Assembly (NCBI GenBank): GCA_907163375.1
Contig: CAJQUW010007301.1
Location: forward strand, 82,026-146,025
DNA length: 64,000 bases
DNA from: Prostheceraeus crozeri
Taxonomy: Eukaryota; Platyhelminthes; Polycladida; Euryleptidae
Direction: 5' to 3'
Made by a program: the position numbers and the translations under genes. Under the pieces are notes generated by a model that was given only the letters and a program-made list of their open reading frames with translations, was not told the DNA's origin and ran no database searches. Position 1 is the stretch's first letter; the number at the start of each line of letters is the position of its first letter. Positions 20,384 to 29,875 of this stretch are shown piece after piece.

Positions 20384-22584
20384 TTAAAAAGGTTCAGTAG
20401 TTATTCCATCAGGCAAGATCTTTCTTTTATCATCAAATGGATCTAATGCTAATTTATGTTCTTCTTTTAAATACATTTTATGTTTCTTTGAATTAAGTCT
20501 ATAATTACATGCTGTTTTTATTTCATTATTAAATAATACATTTTTATAATCTTGAAATGTTATTTGATTAGCCACTGATGCCTTTGAAATTCCTTTTAAT
20601 GTTTTATGTGTTTTAATATTATTAGTTGTATCATAACAGTAACATTTAGATTTTAAAAATATAGCTTCTGTTATGAAATCTTCATTTCCTTCTAATTCAT
20701 CTTTTACTTTACATAAATCAGAAGGATGAATGATATCTTTTATTTTATCTATTTCTTTAACAAGTGTAGAATTATACGGTATTGTTAATTCTAAGAAAAC
20801 GGAATCCGTATCTGTAAAGTGTAATTTATAGTTTTTGCCATAACCAGGTGCTAAATAATCATATATAAATCTATACATAAACAGTTTAGCTAATTCTAAT
20901 ATAGTGAATCCAATCAAATTAAACTTATCATGTTTTACGCTGATTGGACGTAAGTGTACAGCACATAGTTCATCACTAAGTCTAGTAGTTCTTTTATATG
21001 TAGGTTTCCTTGTTAAATTTTGAAACCTATCTTTATCATAAACTATTTCAATATTTTGTCTATTACGCACATTTTCTAAAGTCTTACCATAAAATGCATT
21101 ATTCATTAATTTGAAGAACACGTTTCCAAAATCATCTTTATTTCTTTTAGCTATTTTACGTTTTTCAATATTGAACTCTATATAATTTTTTAACCATTTA
21201 GATTTTTGATAAAATAGTTTTCGATGTATTTTGGTGAGAATCATTCCATGTTCTAAATACCAATCTAGCATTCTTCCTTCAACAACATACTTTCCTTTAT
21301 TACTTTGTGTTAACATAAGTTTTTTTGTTGGTCTGTATTTCTTAGGAATTATAGATTTTTGATAATCTGAAAAATCTTCTATATTGGGAATTTTGTTTTC
21401 GGGACAGAAAGGAAAATATTTTGTTTCATCTTTTATTTCATCAGGATATACTAAATCAACTTCATACATATAACCATGATTATAATTTTCATCATATGTT
21501 TTTTGATAATCAAGAATATTACACCATTCCATCTCACCTGTTGGTAATTCTTGTATCATGCAAGAAGAATATAAGCTATTAAAATCATAATATAACAAAT
21601 AGTTTTCTCTCATGATTTCATCAACTGCTGCTTGACTATCTTCATTTGATATAAGTCCTTCTATATTTTGATTAAACAATTTTATAAACTGATCACTTTC
21701 TTCTGGAGATAAAGGTTTCATTATTCCATAATCATCAGGATTTACTTTTTTATTGTAACACTGTACATAACGATTACCTAAAAGTGATGAAACTCCACCT
21801 CTAATTCCAGATTCAAAAAATAATAATTTATCATATGTATTTTCTTTATAATGTTTAAGTTTAACATTTGTATGTTTTAATCCTGCTAACCATGTTAAAC
21901 CTGGTGTAGAATAACAATAACATGGATCTATTCCGTAATATTCTAAACACATATCACGAAAGTTTTCAAAAAGATCAGCAAGGATTAATACATCTATCTG
22001 TAGATATTTCATTAAATAATCATACATTGTTTTACAATTTAACTCTTTCCAATTTTTTCAGCTTCTGCATAATCTTCTTCAGATAATTGTGATTGTTTTA
22101 ATGTTGATTTAAATTTATTTATTGGAGGAAGTTGTTTTTCTTCCATAATTTTATTCACAGAATTAAAATCTCCAGTTAAACCAGTCTTCGACTGTGAACC
22201 ACAGGTTAAATATTCATACGGAAATATTCCTTTCAAAGGTTTTAAATTATACTTATTTAATATTTTACATTGTTCAGATTTCAAAGTTTTTCCCATAACA
22301 TCTAATGAATAAGGAGTAAAAAATCTAAATGCATCTAAAATTCTAATACAACCTAATTGCATTGAAAAATATTCTTCTTCTGTTTTGCATAGTACATTTA
22401 TTTGTTGTTGTTATAATTTTTCAGATGAAAATAAATCTTTCATTACTAGATGGAAATCATATTTAGAACCATTGTAGAAATATAAAGGAACAAAGTTATA
22501 TTTAAATTTATTAGCATTAAGATTACAAGAATTATGTGCTGCACCTCTATATAATCCATTTAGATGATCATGATCTTTTACTTT

Positions 22585-22609
22585 GACGGCAGAGCCGTCG
22601 CTTCGCTTG
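22585..22609 (-). repeat. GC-rich hairpin pair inside the polymerase gene
   Basis: GACGGC-aga-GCCGTC at 22585-22599 is followed by the GCTTCGC/GCGAAGC mini-hairpin core at 22600-22606. It is in-frame and encodes KRSDGSAV between GRYLD and KVKDHDH. Confidence 0.75.
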
Positions 22610-22938
22610 TCAAGATATCTACCTTTGCCATTTTTATAATTTTTTGTAAATTCTTTTCCACAGTAATAACATTTTGTTTCATTAACAAAATTAATTTTTT
22701 CTTCATCCGTTAATGGAAGCATTGGTATATTTGTTTCAAGCAATTGTGAAAAACGTCCTTGTAATTCTTCTACTTTCTTTGTAAACATTTCTGAACTATC
22801 TTCACCATAGTATTGATAATATTCTGATTTAAATAATTCAGGATAATTTGAATGATTGTACATTCCCCAACATAATGGTTTTTGTTCAAATAAATATTTT
22901 TCTTTACTTTGTTCAGATGCACTTTTTTCATAATTATA

Positions 22939-22963
22939 AACCGAAGGTTCTAGGGCTTGGCCC
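22939..22963 (-). repeat. Double-hairpin element inside the polymerase gene
   Basis: AACC-gaa-GGTT (22939-22949), then GGGC-ttg-GCCC (22953-22963). It is the reverse-oriented version of the copies at 24291 and 25399. In-frame, encoding GQALEPS. Confidence 0.75.
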
Positions 22964-22995
22964 GTACCATTTTCAGAATTATCATTTTCAGAATC

Positions 22996-23026
22996 GGGCG
23001 AAGCCCTGGAAGACATCTCCGATGTC
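22996..23026 (-). repeat. Double-hairpin element, second type, inside the polymerase gene
   Basis: GGGC-gaa-GCCC (22996-23006), spacer, then GACATC-tcc-GATGTC (23012-23026). Both loops are three bases. In-frame, encoding SEMSSRASP. It lies 32 bp from the previous hairpin pair. Confidence 0.75.
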
Positions 23027-24290
23027 CCGTGATTTTGTGTCATATTAACATTATATGCTTCGAAATCACAATAAATAGTAATGGGTACTTTATTTTTCAA
23101 ATAATGTCTATTATATATTAAATAATCATCTTTAGGAAAAGCATTTTCAACTGCTTCATTTTGTTGGCAATTCTCCAAATGTCTATTCATTTCTTCTTTA
23201 GTTCTAAAGCTCGTCATACATTGAAGACAAAGAAAATTTGTATTATCTGAAGTTTTTGTAAATATAGAAACATCTTTACACAATATAAAATGACCCTGAT
23301 AATATAATATTCTTGTACTAATATTTTTGTTTGTTGTTGATGATCTGTTTTACATTTTTGTAAACTTTCATTTAAATTTTGTAATTTTTGTTGATATTCT
23401 AAAGATAAAGATGAATATTTGTAATTATAATCATCATTACGTCCTTTATAATTATTATGATTAATCATTATTGGTGATAGTGTTCTTATAATTTCAAATT
23501 TTTCAGTACATATTATATTTCCTTGGTAAAAAATATTATGATGCATGTAATTTCCTCTATAATTATATACTATTTCTGATTGACATAAATTTTTATTATT
23601 CAAATAAAATTTTTTTGAATCTGAGTAAAATGGAGTAATATTACCAATAGAAACATAATTCACATTTAATTCAAAAACATTTACTTCTATTAAATTTTTA
23701 TTCTATTTATGAAACTTTTTTAACCTATTATAATCATATGGAACTTCATGTAAGCCATCAGAGAGATCAAACTCATTTATATATTCTTTTTTGTCATAAT
23801 GACTTAGTCTTTCTTTATGATATTCTGCAGGATGTAAATGTGCTATAATACTCCACAGAAAACAATAATCATCTTCATTTTTTATGTTGATTATTTGTGG
23901 TGAACTGAAAGGTAAAGGAACATAACTACCACCAGTATTATTTTTATATTTATCAATTACTATTTTCTTAGATAGTATTTTAACAAATCTCCAACCAGAT
24001 TCACGTAACTGGACTTCAATTATACAATTTTCTAATTTATTTATCATCGATTCAAATATGGGTTGTATATCATTTATATTATGAATTTCTTGTGAATTTG
24101 TAAAATGTCCTTGTATTATTTCTTCAGGAATTCCATCAGGTCCATTTTTTGTATAAAGTACTTCTACATTCATATAACATTTGAAAGATTTCTTAAATAT
24201 TTTGAAAAAGTTTGTTAATACATTATAAAAAGTTTCATCGGTTTCATTATGGTCAACAGATTCATTAAATAAATATTTTATATCTGTTAT

Positions 24291-24316
24291 GGGCGAAGCC
24301 CTAGAACCTTCGGTTC
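24291..24316 (-). repeat. Double-hairpin element, TEGSRA type, copy 1
   Basis: GGGC-gaa-GCCC (24291-24301), TA, GAACC-ttc-GGTTC (24304-24316). Read on the minus strand in the polymerase frame it encodes RTEGSRASP. Confidence 0.85.
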
Positions 24317-24389
24317 GTTCGGCTTCATCAAATTCATCTATTTCGTTAAATTCGTCAGTATCGCTAAATAAATATCTTCCATCTGGTAC

Positions 24390-24415
24390 GGGCCAAGCCC
24401 TAGAACCTTCGGTTT
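24390..24415 (-). repeat. Double-hairpin element, TEGSRA type, copy 2
   Basis: GGGC-caa-GCCC, TA, GAACC-ttc-GGTTT. It encodes QTEGSRAWP. The stem sequence is kept while loop bases vary, as for folded elements. Confidence 0.85.
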
Positions 24416-24829
24416 GTAGGATCTCATCTTCACTATTAAAAACTTTTTTATATTCCGAATGTGAATAATCATCAAACATTTTTTTAACTTTTATATCAGT
24501 AGGTAATGTTTCTAGATAGTTTAAAAAATTATTTAATTCTAATATATTTCCTTCATCAACTCGAACTACATTTTGTAAATGCAATTTACTATTTAAATGA
24601 GATTGATAACTTCTTTTTGTTTGCAACTTTTTTTACATAAGTTACAATAAAACTTGGTATTTTCCATTTTTTATTTTTTAAAGAAAAAATTGTGTTTTAA
24701 TTTTAGGGATAAACATTCTAATATCAAGGTCTTGAGAGTTATTTTATTATATATTTCACGTTCTTTAGTTATTTTATTTTCTTTGTCACATTAAGTTTTA
24801 TCATATAACGTTTTATCACATTAAGTTGT

Positions 24830-26150
24830 ATCATATAACGTTTTATCAATAGATAGTTTAAATTTATTTTCACTAAATATTGATTCTTCATCATCATCAT
24901 AAATTACACCTTTTGGGATTGGATGCCATTCTCTTCTTGGTATATCTAATTCTTAATTACATTTTTTATCTGATAATAATATAATAGAGAAATATATTGG
25001 TCTTTGATCTCTTTTGGAAAATTTAATAACACCACCATAATCTGAATCATTTTTAGTTTTTATTAAAGATGATAAAATTTTAAATTGATTAGATGTAAAT
25101 CCTAATTTAAATTTTGTAGACCCGACACATAGTTGTCTAACAGTATCTTCAACTATACCATCATTATTATTTTCAATTGTAAGAAAATGAAATTTAGATA
25201 AATTTTGATTATATGTAGTATTAATATCATGTACATCAGTATGAGATATAAATTTTTCTTCACCTAAATTTTTATAATTACTAATATTTTTATAATCTTT
25301 TTTACCATTTATACCTTTTCAGATGTTTCGGAATCATCATTATTATTATCATCATCTATATTATTATCATTATTATTATTATAAGATTCTTTAAGATCGG
25401 GCAAAGCCCTAGAACCTTCGGTTCGTTTATTATGATTATGATTATGGTCATTGTTAATAGTATAAGGTGTCGTCCACATATAAATTTTTTCTTGTTGAGC
25501 TAAACCATTTATATAAGATTTTAACAAATTAATATTTAAGTTTGAATATAATCCTATATATGTATCATCATCATATCTTTGCGGCATTTCTGATGTTTCT
25601 TGTTTATAAATTGTGTCTCTATAATAAACTTGACATAATTATTCTTCGTTATGCTTTTTACTCTCGATATGAATATTATATTGGTTTTGTTCATCAACGA
25701 ATAATCTAATTTTTTCCTTTGAAACGATTTTAATTTCTTAACTAATTCTTTAATATTGATATAATTAATAATTTTATTTTCTATCCAATCCGTATTACTA
25801 ATCGGTAAAACTGCTCTAATAAAACCATAAACATTATTATGTCCTATTATAACCATATTTTCTTTATTTAATTCTACATATGCAACATCAATATATTTAC
25901 TTACAATCTCCATAAATTTAATAAATGGATCACCTGGAAAAATACAATAGTTAGTTTCTATAGAAGGTAAACCTTTAGTCTGTTCTTTAAATATTTCAGC
26001 TTGTAATTCAAATAAAATATTAACATCTATACATGGATTATTATTATTATTATTATCAAAACATTTATTTTCAAATCCCGTTGATCTCGTCGAATAAGAA
26101 GAACAGGATGATGCGGACGAATATAATTTTTTTAAATTTCCTTCAACCAT
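24830..26150 (-). pseudogene. Unknown Polinton gene region (broken)
   Basis: Not recognised. The first frame (25554-26150) starts MVEGNLKKLYSSASS after the A-rich leader ttaaaaaaaTGG on this strand. It has an Asn run and a mixed alpha/beta stretch (YCIFPGDPFIKFMEIVSKYIDVAYVELNKENMVIIGHN). A second frame (25309-25587) reads PQRYDDDTYIGLYSNLNINLL, then a His/Asn-rich low-complexity run carrying a TEGSRALP hairpin peptide. Downstream pieces include LCVGSTKFKLGFTSNQFKIL and EWHPIPKGVIYDDDEESIFSE. About four breaks. It lies between the polymerase and the divergent coiled-coil gene and could be an accessory replication or virion protein; no family is evident. Confidence 0.4.
25399..25424 (-). repeat. 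Double-hairpin element, TEGSRA type, copy 3
   Basis: GGGC-aaa-GCCC, TA, GAACC-ttc-GGTTC. It encodes RTEGSRALP inside a low-complexity run of a different gene from copies 1 and 2. Confidence 0.85.
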
Positions 26151-26225
26151 TTTTTTATTTTTATTAGAAAAAATTTTATTTTTTTTCCGATTATATAAAA
26201 AATTTTATTTTTTTATTGTTAAAAA

Positions 26226-27167
26226 ATGATGTTACCAAATGTTGGTGGAGGTGCATATATCCCGAATAATTGTGAATTAGAAATAGAGATAGAAAATTAT
26301 ATTGTGAAAACTGGAGACGTTTTATCTGGTCCATTGCATCTTTCTATTCTTCCGCAACAAAATACAGAGTTGACAAATAAACAATATGTTGATACACAAA
26401 TCAATGACTTAAAAGAAAAATATATAAACGATGTTTTGGTTCCACTGATGAACGAATTAAAGTTGCTTAAACTTAATGACAAATCATTAAACGAAAAATT
26501 ATTAAAACTTGATAAAAAGGATAGAGAGCTAGAAGCAGATATAGCAAAACTTTTTAAAAAGATTTCAGAACAATCAAAAATTTTAATATTACTTTCTATA
26601 AATTTAAAATCTGCAGTCATTAAAAATAAAGATCAGATAAAAATGCTAAAAGAACAATTAGAAGATGAAATAGAAAAACTACCTGAAAGAATTAAAAAAA
26701 AATTAAAGCAGTTACAAACTACATTCCAAAAAAGTGTTGATGAATTACGTTCTAAAATTACTCAACAAATGAAAAAGATGAATAGAATAATAAATGAAGT
26801 AAACTCACTTAATCAAAAAGTTGATAAACTGAAAACTCTTAAAATCAACTTAGAAAATGAATTAGAGAAAAATTTACAAGAAAACTCTAAAGAAAATAAA
26901 GAACAGTTAGATGCTGTTAAAAGACAATTAGATGTTCTTAAAATTAAGTTAAATGCTCTTACAGCGGCGTTGAAGATGAAACAGGAGAAAATGCAAGTTA
27001 ATAGAAAAGAAATTAAAGTACATCACACGCTACTTGACGCAATAGATAAAGTGCAACAGACAATTAATAAAGTTATCTCGAAGTTGTTGTCCATTCACAA
27101 ACGTAAATCTCGATCGACGAAGTCTTGGGTTTCTAACCTATCGGAGCGAAGCTCCTCGAGGCTTTAG
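26226..27167 (+). CDS. Coiled-coil protein with tail-fibre-like head, Polinton
   Basis: 313 aa, frame looks whole. Residues 30-58 read GDVLSGPLHL, then TNKQYVDTQ. This is the pattern of the repeat found in phage tail-fibre and collar proteins (GDxMxGPLxL ... ATKxYVD), which trimerises and attaches to a shaft. From residue 55 to about 290 it is almost entirely Lys/Glu/Leu heptad coiled coil with Gln and Asn, ending in a basic Arg/Ser tail. I infer a trimeric fibre or spike anchored in the capsid, by analogy with adenovirus fibre, but no homology to that was shown. It starts after ttattgttaaaaaATG, is divergent from the gene on its left and is followed by two virion-type genes. Its stop codon lies inside a double-hairpin element. 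Confidence 0.6.
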   Translation: MMLPNVGGGAYIPNNCELEIEIENYIVKTGDVLSGPLHLSILPQQNTELTNKQYVDTQINDLKEKYINDVLVPLMNELKLLKLNDKSLNEKLLKLDKKDRELEADIAKLFKKISEQSKILILLSINLKSAVIKNKDQIKMLKEQLEDEIEKLPERIKKKLKQLQTTFQKSVDELRSKITQQMKKMNRIINEVNSLNQKVDKLKTLKINLENELEKNLQENSKENKEQLDAVKRQLDVLKIKLNALTAALKMKQEKMQVNRKEIKVHHTLLDAIDKVQQTINKVISKLLSIHKRKSRSTKSWVSNLSERSSSRL

Positions 27168-27169
27168 CC
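27143..27169 (+). repeat. Double-hairpin element at the 3' end of the coiled-coil gene
   Basis: GGAGC-gaa-GCTCC (27143-27155), TCGA, then GGCT-tt-AGCC (27160-27169). The TAG stop (27165-27167) sits in the second hairpin. The reverse complement recurs at 29128-29154 at the end of the capsid gene. Confidence 0.85.
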
Positions 27170-27230
27170 AATCATAAACGTAAATATTAACGTAAATATT
27201 TTTCCCAAAAGTCAAATTTATTCCTAAAAA

Positions 27231-27689
27231 ATGCCTATAATTTATAAACACAATCTTAAACATTTTGCTTCAAATCAAAAAATTGCTCATGAACCATCTA
27301 TGAAATCTGTTTACCATTATAACAATGTAGAAACAATTCAAAAAGAAGGAGATGGTATATTTTTTGGTATTGGAAGCATCGTTAACTTGATAAAAAATAA
27401 TAAAGATTTGATTACATCTGCTGCAAAAGGAGCAGCTGCTATAGGTAGTACAGCTAGTGCCATATCAAATGCTGCTCAGTCTCAAAACGAATTAAAACAA
27501 CTAGAAACTATTCGTAAACTTAAGAATGATTCTGAAGAACTAAAAAAATTAAAAAAACTTTCAGAGGAAACAAAAAACAAAATTACTAACATAGCTGTGG
27601 GGGATGATAGTAAAAAGGGGAAGAAAACAGGCGTAGCCATAGAACGTTCAATTGAAGAAATAAGAGGCAATGGTCTAGCAAAATTCTAA
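27231..27689 (+). CDS. Small Polinton protein with hydrophobic Gly/Ala segment, unknown
   Basis: 152 aa, frame looks whole, starting after cctaaaaATG. Residues 42-80 are Gly/Ala/Ile-rich (GIFFGIGSIVNLI, AAKGAAAIGSTASAISNAAQ), followed by a Lys/Glu/Leu coiled coil and a basic end. Such a small membrane-lytic-type helix plus coil is reminiscent of adenovirus cement protein VI and of small virion proteins predicted in Polintons, but no clear motif proves it. It lies between the fibre-like and major capsid genes in the same direction. A GGCgtaGCC hairpin near its 3' end encodes VAIERS. Confidence 0.5.
   Translation: MPIIYKHNLKHFASNQKIAHEPSMKSVYHYNNVETIQKEGDGIFFGIGSIVNLIKNNKDLITSAAKGAAAIGSTASAISNAAQSQNELKQLETIRKLKNDSEELKKLKKLSEETKNKITNIAVGDDSKKGKKTGVAIERSIEEIRGNGLAKF
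27630..27649 (+). repeat. Hairpin element near the 3' end of the small gene
   Basis: GGC-gta-GCC (27630-27638), then the palindrome GAACGTTC (27642-27649). The flanks (ggcgtagccat, gttcaatt) match the element at 31250-31280, so it is a shorter member of that type. Confidence 0.65.
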
Positions 27690-27696
27690 AATTATA

Positions 27697-27758
27697 TTTT
27701 AGTAAAAATTTTTTAGTAAATTATTTTTAGTAAAATTTTTTAGTAAAATTTTTCTGTG
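27697..27758 (+). repeat. AT-rich tandem repeat before the major capsid gene
   Basis: Four slightly varied copies of agtaaaattttttt between the small gene and the capsid gene, reaching to the first in-frame ATG. Possibly a promoter or leader element. Confidence 0.55.
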
Positions 27759-27798
27759 TATGAGAAAAAACAAAAAAGTCAAATTATTTTTTATAAAA

Positions 27799-29133
27799 AT
27801 GTCTTTGCTTATCGAAAATAAATTTAGATTAGACGATCCTCCGTTCGTCAGTTATAATCAAAAAAAGAATGACTATATAAGAATTGCTATGAATCCCGGA
27901 TCTTCTAGTAGAGTAAATACTGGAGGAGATTTAATCTTTGAAGTTGATAATCAGCAGAGTTATTTATATTTATCTGATTCATTTTTACACTGTGAATATT
28001 CTTTATATAGTGATGCCAATTTTACAACACCATTACCAGATACCGATAATATTGCATTAGAGAATAATTTTTTTCCAAGATTATTTACACAAATGCGTTT
28101 AGATGTTGCAACTCAAAATATAGAAACAATAAGTGATTCTCCAGGTGTAATTGATACAATGCTTAGATTTGTAACAATTGGTGAAAATAATAAAAAGCAT
28201 GAAATCGAAGGTTGGTTTCCTGATACTAATGATGGTATAGTTGTTGATGATTTAACTCACGCTGGAACAGATGCAGCAGGAATTGCGAAAGATGTAGAAA
28301 ATATTGCAAATCATTTAAATAAAACAAATAATACTGCATATAAAGAAAGACGTGAATTTAACAAGAAAAGTAAACAGACAGTACATTGGTCATTGTCTCC
28401 ATTATTCGGATATTTAGATTATGATAAAATATCATATCAATTAAAATTTAAGTTAATAATTCATCGTACAACAAATAATGAATCAATCTTTTTTGGTAAG
28501 ACTGGAAAAAAAGCATATTTAAAAATTGATAGACTTGAATGGTGGATAAATCATATTACTCCTAGTTTAGAAGTTGAAACAGCTATTGCAAAAAGATTAA
28601 ATACTAACAAACCAATTCCAGTAAATTTTCTAAAGCGTACTGCTAGTTCAGTAACTTTTTCCGAACAAAGATTTAACTGGCATTTTACTAGAACTGCGAA
28701 TACTCCAAGATATTTATTACTAACTTTTCAAAGAAATGATTCTCCAAGTTTTGATAAGAACAACATTCTTTTTCATATTAATACAATTCGAAGTTTACAA
28801 GTTTCATTAAATCAAACCCGATATCCAATTGATCCATTAAGATTCGATGATACCAATAATCAATTTATGGAAGGATATGATTCTTATCGAAATCTTTGTA
28901 TAGAATTTGAAATTAAACCACAATTAACTCCTGGAGATTGGAGACATTTATATCCTGTTTTCTGTTTCGATTTAAGTGCACAATCTGAAGATATTATCAA
29001 GACTGGTTGTGATGTAACAATTAATATTGAAAAGAAAGATTCCACAACTTCATTGATGGCTTATGGTTTATTGCAAGAAGATGTAAAATATTCTATTGAA
29101 ATTCTTAATGTTAAGATGGCTAGGATCGGCTGA
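27799..29133 (+). CDS. Polinton major capsid protein, double jelly-roll (frame looks whole)
   Basis: 444 aa from the ATG reading MSLLIENKFRLDDPP; the frame extends 13 codons further upstream, but the A-rich leader ttataaaaATG favours this start. Family features: the N-terminal DYIRIAMNPGS, a jelly-roll strand pattern NTGGDLIFEVDNQQSYLYLSD, the middle region LFGYLDYDKISYQLKFKLII, and the closing YPVFCFDLSAQSEDI with CDVTINIEKKDS, as in Polinton and virophage-like capsid proteins. Length is close to the family norm. It would form trimeric hexon-like capsomers. It lies between two small virion-type genes. The stop codon falls in the loop of a double-hairpin element. Confidence 0.85.
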   Translation: MSLLIENKFRLDDPPFVSYNQKKNDYIRIAMNPGSSSRVNTGGDLIFEVDNQQSYLYLSDSFLHCEYSLYSDANFTTPLPDTDNIALENNFFPRLFTQMRLDVATQNIETISDSPGVIDTMLRFVTIGENNKKHEIEGWFPDTNDGIVVDDLTHAGTDAAGIAKDVENIANHLNKTNNTAYKERREFNKKSKQTVHWSLSPLFGYLDYDKISYQLKFKLIIHRTTNNESIFFGKTGKKAYLKIDRLEWWINHITPSLEVETAIAKRLNTNKPIPVNFLKRTASSVTFSEQRFNWHFTRTANTPRYLLLTFQRNDSPSFDKNNILFHINTIRSLQVSLNQTRYPIDPLRFDDTNNQFMEGYDSYRNLCIEFEIKPQLTPGDWRHLYPVFCFDLSAQSEDIIKTGCDVTINIEKKDSTTSLMAYGLLQEDVKYSIEILNVKMARIG

Positions 29134-29154
29134 AGCCTCGAGGAGCTTTGCTCC
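29128..29154 (+). repeat. Double-hairpin element at the 3' end of the capsid gene
   Basis: GGCT-ga-AGCC (29128-29137), TCGA, GGAGC-ttt-GCTCC (29142-29154). It is the reverse complement of the 27143 element apart from loop bases. The TGA stop is 29131-29133. Confidence 0.85.
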
Positions 29155-29159
29155 GATAA

Positions 29160-29306
29160 GTTAATTAAAATTTTTAGGTAACTTAAAATTTTTTCATAAC
29201 TTGAATAGATTAAAATTTTTGATAACTTAAAATTTGTTCTTAAGTTAAAAATTTTTCATAACTAGAATAGATTAAAATTTTTCGTAACTTAAAATTTTTT
29301 TATTCA
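29160..29306 (+). repeat. AT-rich tandem repeat between capsid gene and next gene
   Basis: Five or so units of ataacttaaaatttttt, some alternating with gaatagattaaaattttt. They run up to the start of the next gene (ttcaaaATG). Confidence 0.6.
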
Positions 29307-29308
29307 AA

Positions 29309-29791
29309 ATGTCGCAAGCGAAAAGTAATAATGATAAAACTGTTGAATTAAAATTACGTAATATTGTTGACAAAAATACCCCTAAAACTATTACTATTAA
29401 TAAAAAAAAGTATTACATAAGTAAACCAATGATAGAGAATATTAAATTACAAGAAGAAAAGAATGGCGGGATTCTCCCATTAATTCCTCTAATAATAGGA
29501 GGCATAGCAGCTGCGGGAAGTGTCGCAGGTGGGACAGCTGGTATTGTGCAAGCAGTAAATAAAAATAAATCAGAGAAAGCAGCATTGGAAGAACAAAAAC
29601 GTCATAACAGAGAGTTAGAGCAAGTTGCTAGAGGAGAAGGAGTAGTAGGTAATTTTATAAGTAAATTAAAATTAGTTGATGAAGGAAAACGAGTTCTTAA
29701 AAATATTCTTCACAATGTTCATGATTTAATTGAAATTAAAGAAACTAAAGATGGTTCTGGAATATATCTAAGTCCTAGTATGATTCGGTAA
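29309..29791 (+). CDS. Small Polinton virion-type protein with Gly-rich hydrophobic segment
   Basis: 160 aa, frame looks whole. A basic N-terminal region (KKKYYISKPMIENIKLQEEK) leads into GGILPLIPLIIGGIAAAGSVAGG at about 54-76, a hydrophobic Gly/Ala segment preceded by a GG. This arrangement is seen in adenovirus precursor proteins cut by their protease at (M/I/L)xGG sites. A Lys/Glu-rich coiled region follows. I infer a small processed virion protein, maturation being the job of the protease at 31266-31694. A double-hairpin element follows 9 bp after the stop. Confidence 0.5.
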   Translation: MSQAKSNNDKTVELKLRNIVDKNTPKTITINKKKYYISKPMIENIKLQEEKNGGILPLIPLIIGGIAAAGSVAGGTAGIVQAVNKNKSEKAALEEQKRHNRELEQVARGEGVVGNFISKLKLVDEGKRVLKNILHNVHDLIEIKETKDGSGIYLSPSMIR

Positions 29792-29799
29792 TAACCTCA

Positions 29800-29843
29800 G
29801 GACCTTTGGTTCTATAGGTTAGTAACCTGAGGACCTTTGGTCC
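29800..29843 (+). repeat. Triple-hairpin element between small virion gene and PLA2-integrase gene
   Basis: GGACC-ttt-GGTTC (29800-29812), GGTT-agt-AACC (29817-29827), GGACC-ttt-GGTCC (29831-29843). All loops are three bases. The first and last hairpins are near-duplicates. Confidence 0.85.
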
Positions 29844-29875
29844 GATTAGGTAAAACATTTATTTTATCTTTTAAA

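Larger units (their letters stand above)
20384..24667 (-). pseudogene. Protein-primed family B DNA polymerase, Polinton (broken)
   Basis: Spread over several frames with about four or five breaks. From the N-terminal side: zinc-finger-like starts (MENTKFYCNLCKK at about 24660, and LCLQCMTSFRTKEEMNRHLENC at about 23200), exonuclease motif I (CDFEAY, about 23065), a Cys/His region (CYYCGKEF, KVKDHDHLNGLYRGAAH), exonuclease motif II (FYNGSKYDFH, about 22470), and exonuclease motif III with LQIDVLILADLF (about 22000). The polymerase palm follows: motif A YDFNSLYSS (about 21580), motif B NNAFYGKTLEN (about 21100) and motif C FTDTDSVF (about 20815). The largest frame is 20384-22027. The enzyme copies the linear element, using a protein bound to its ends as primer. 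Three GC-rich hairpin insertions sit in its N-terminal part, encoding TEGSRAWP-like peptides. Confidence 0.88.
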
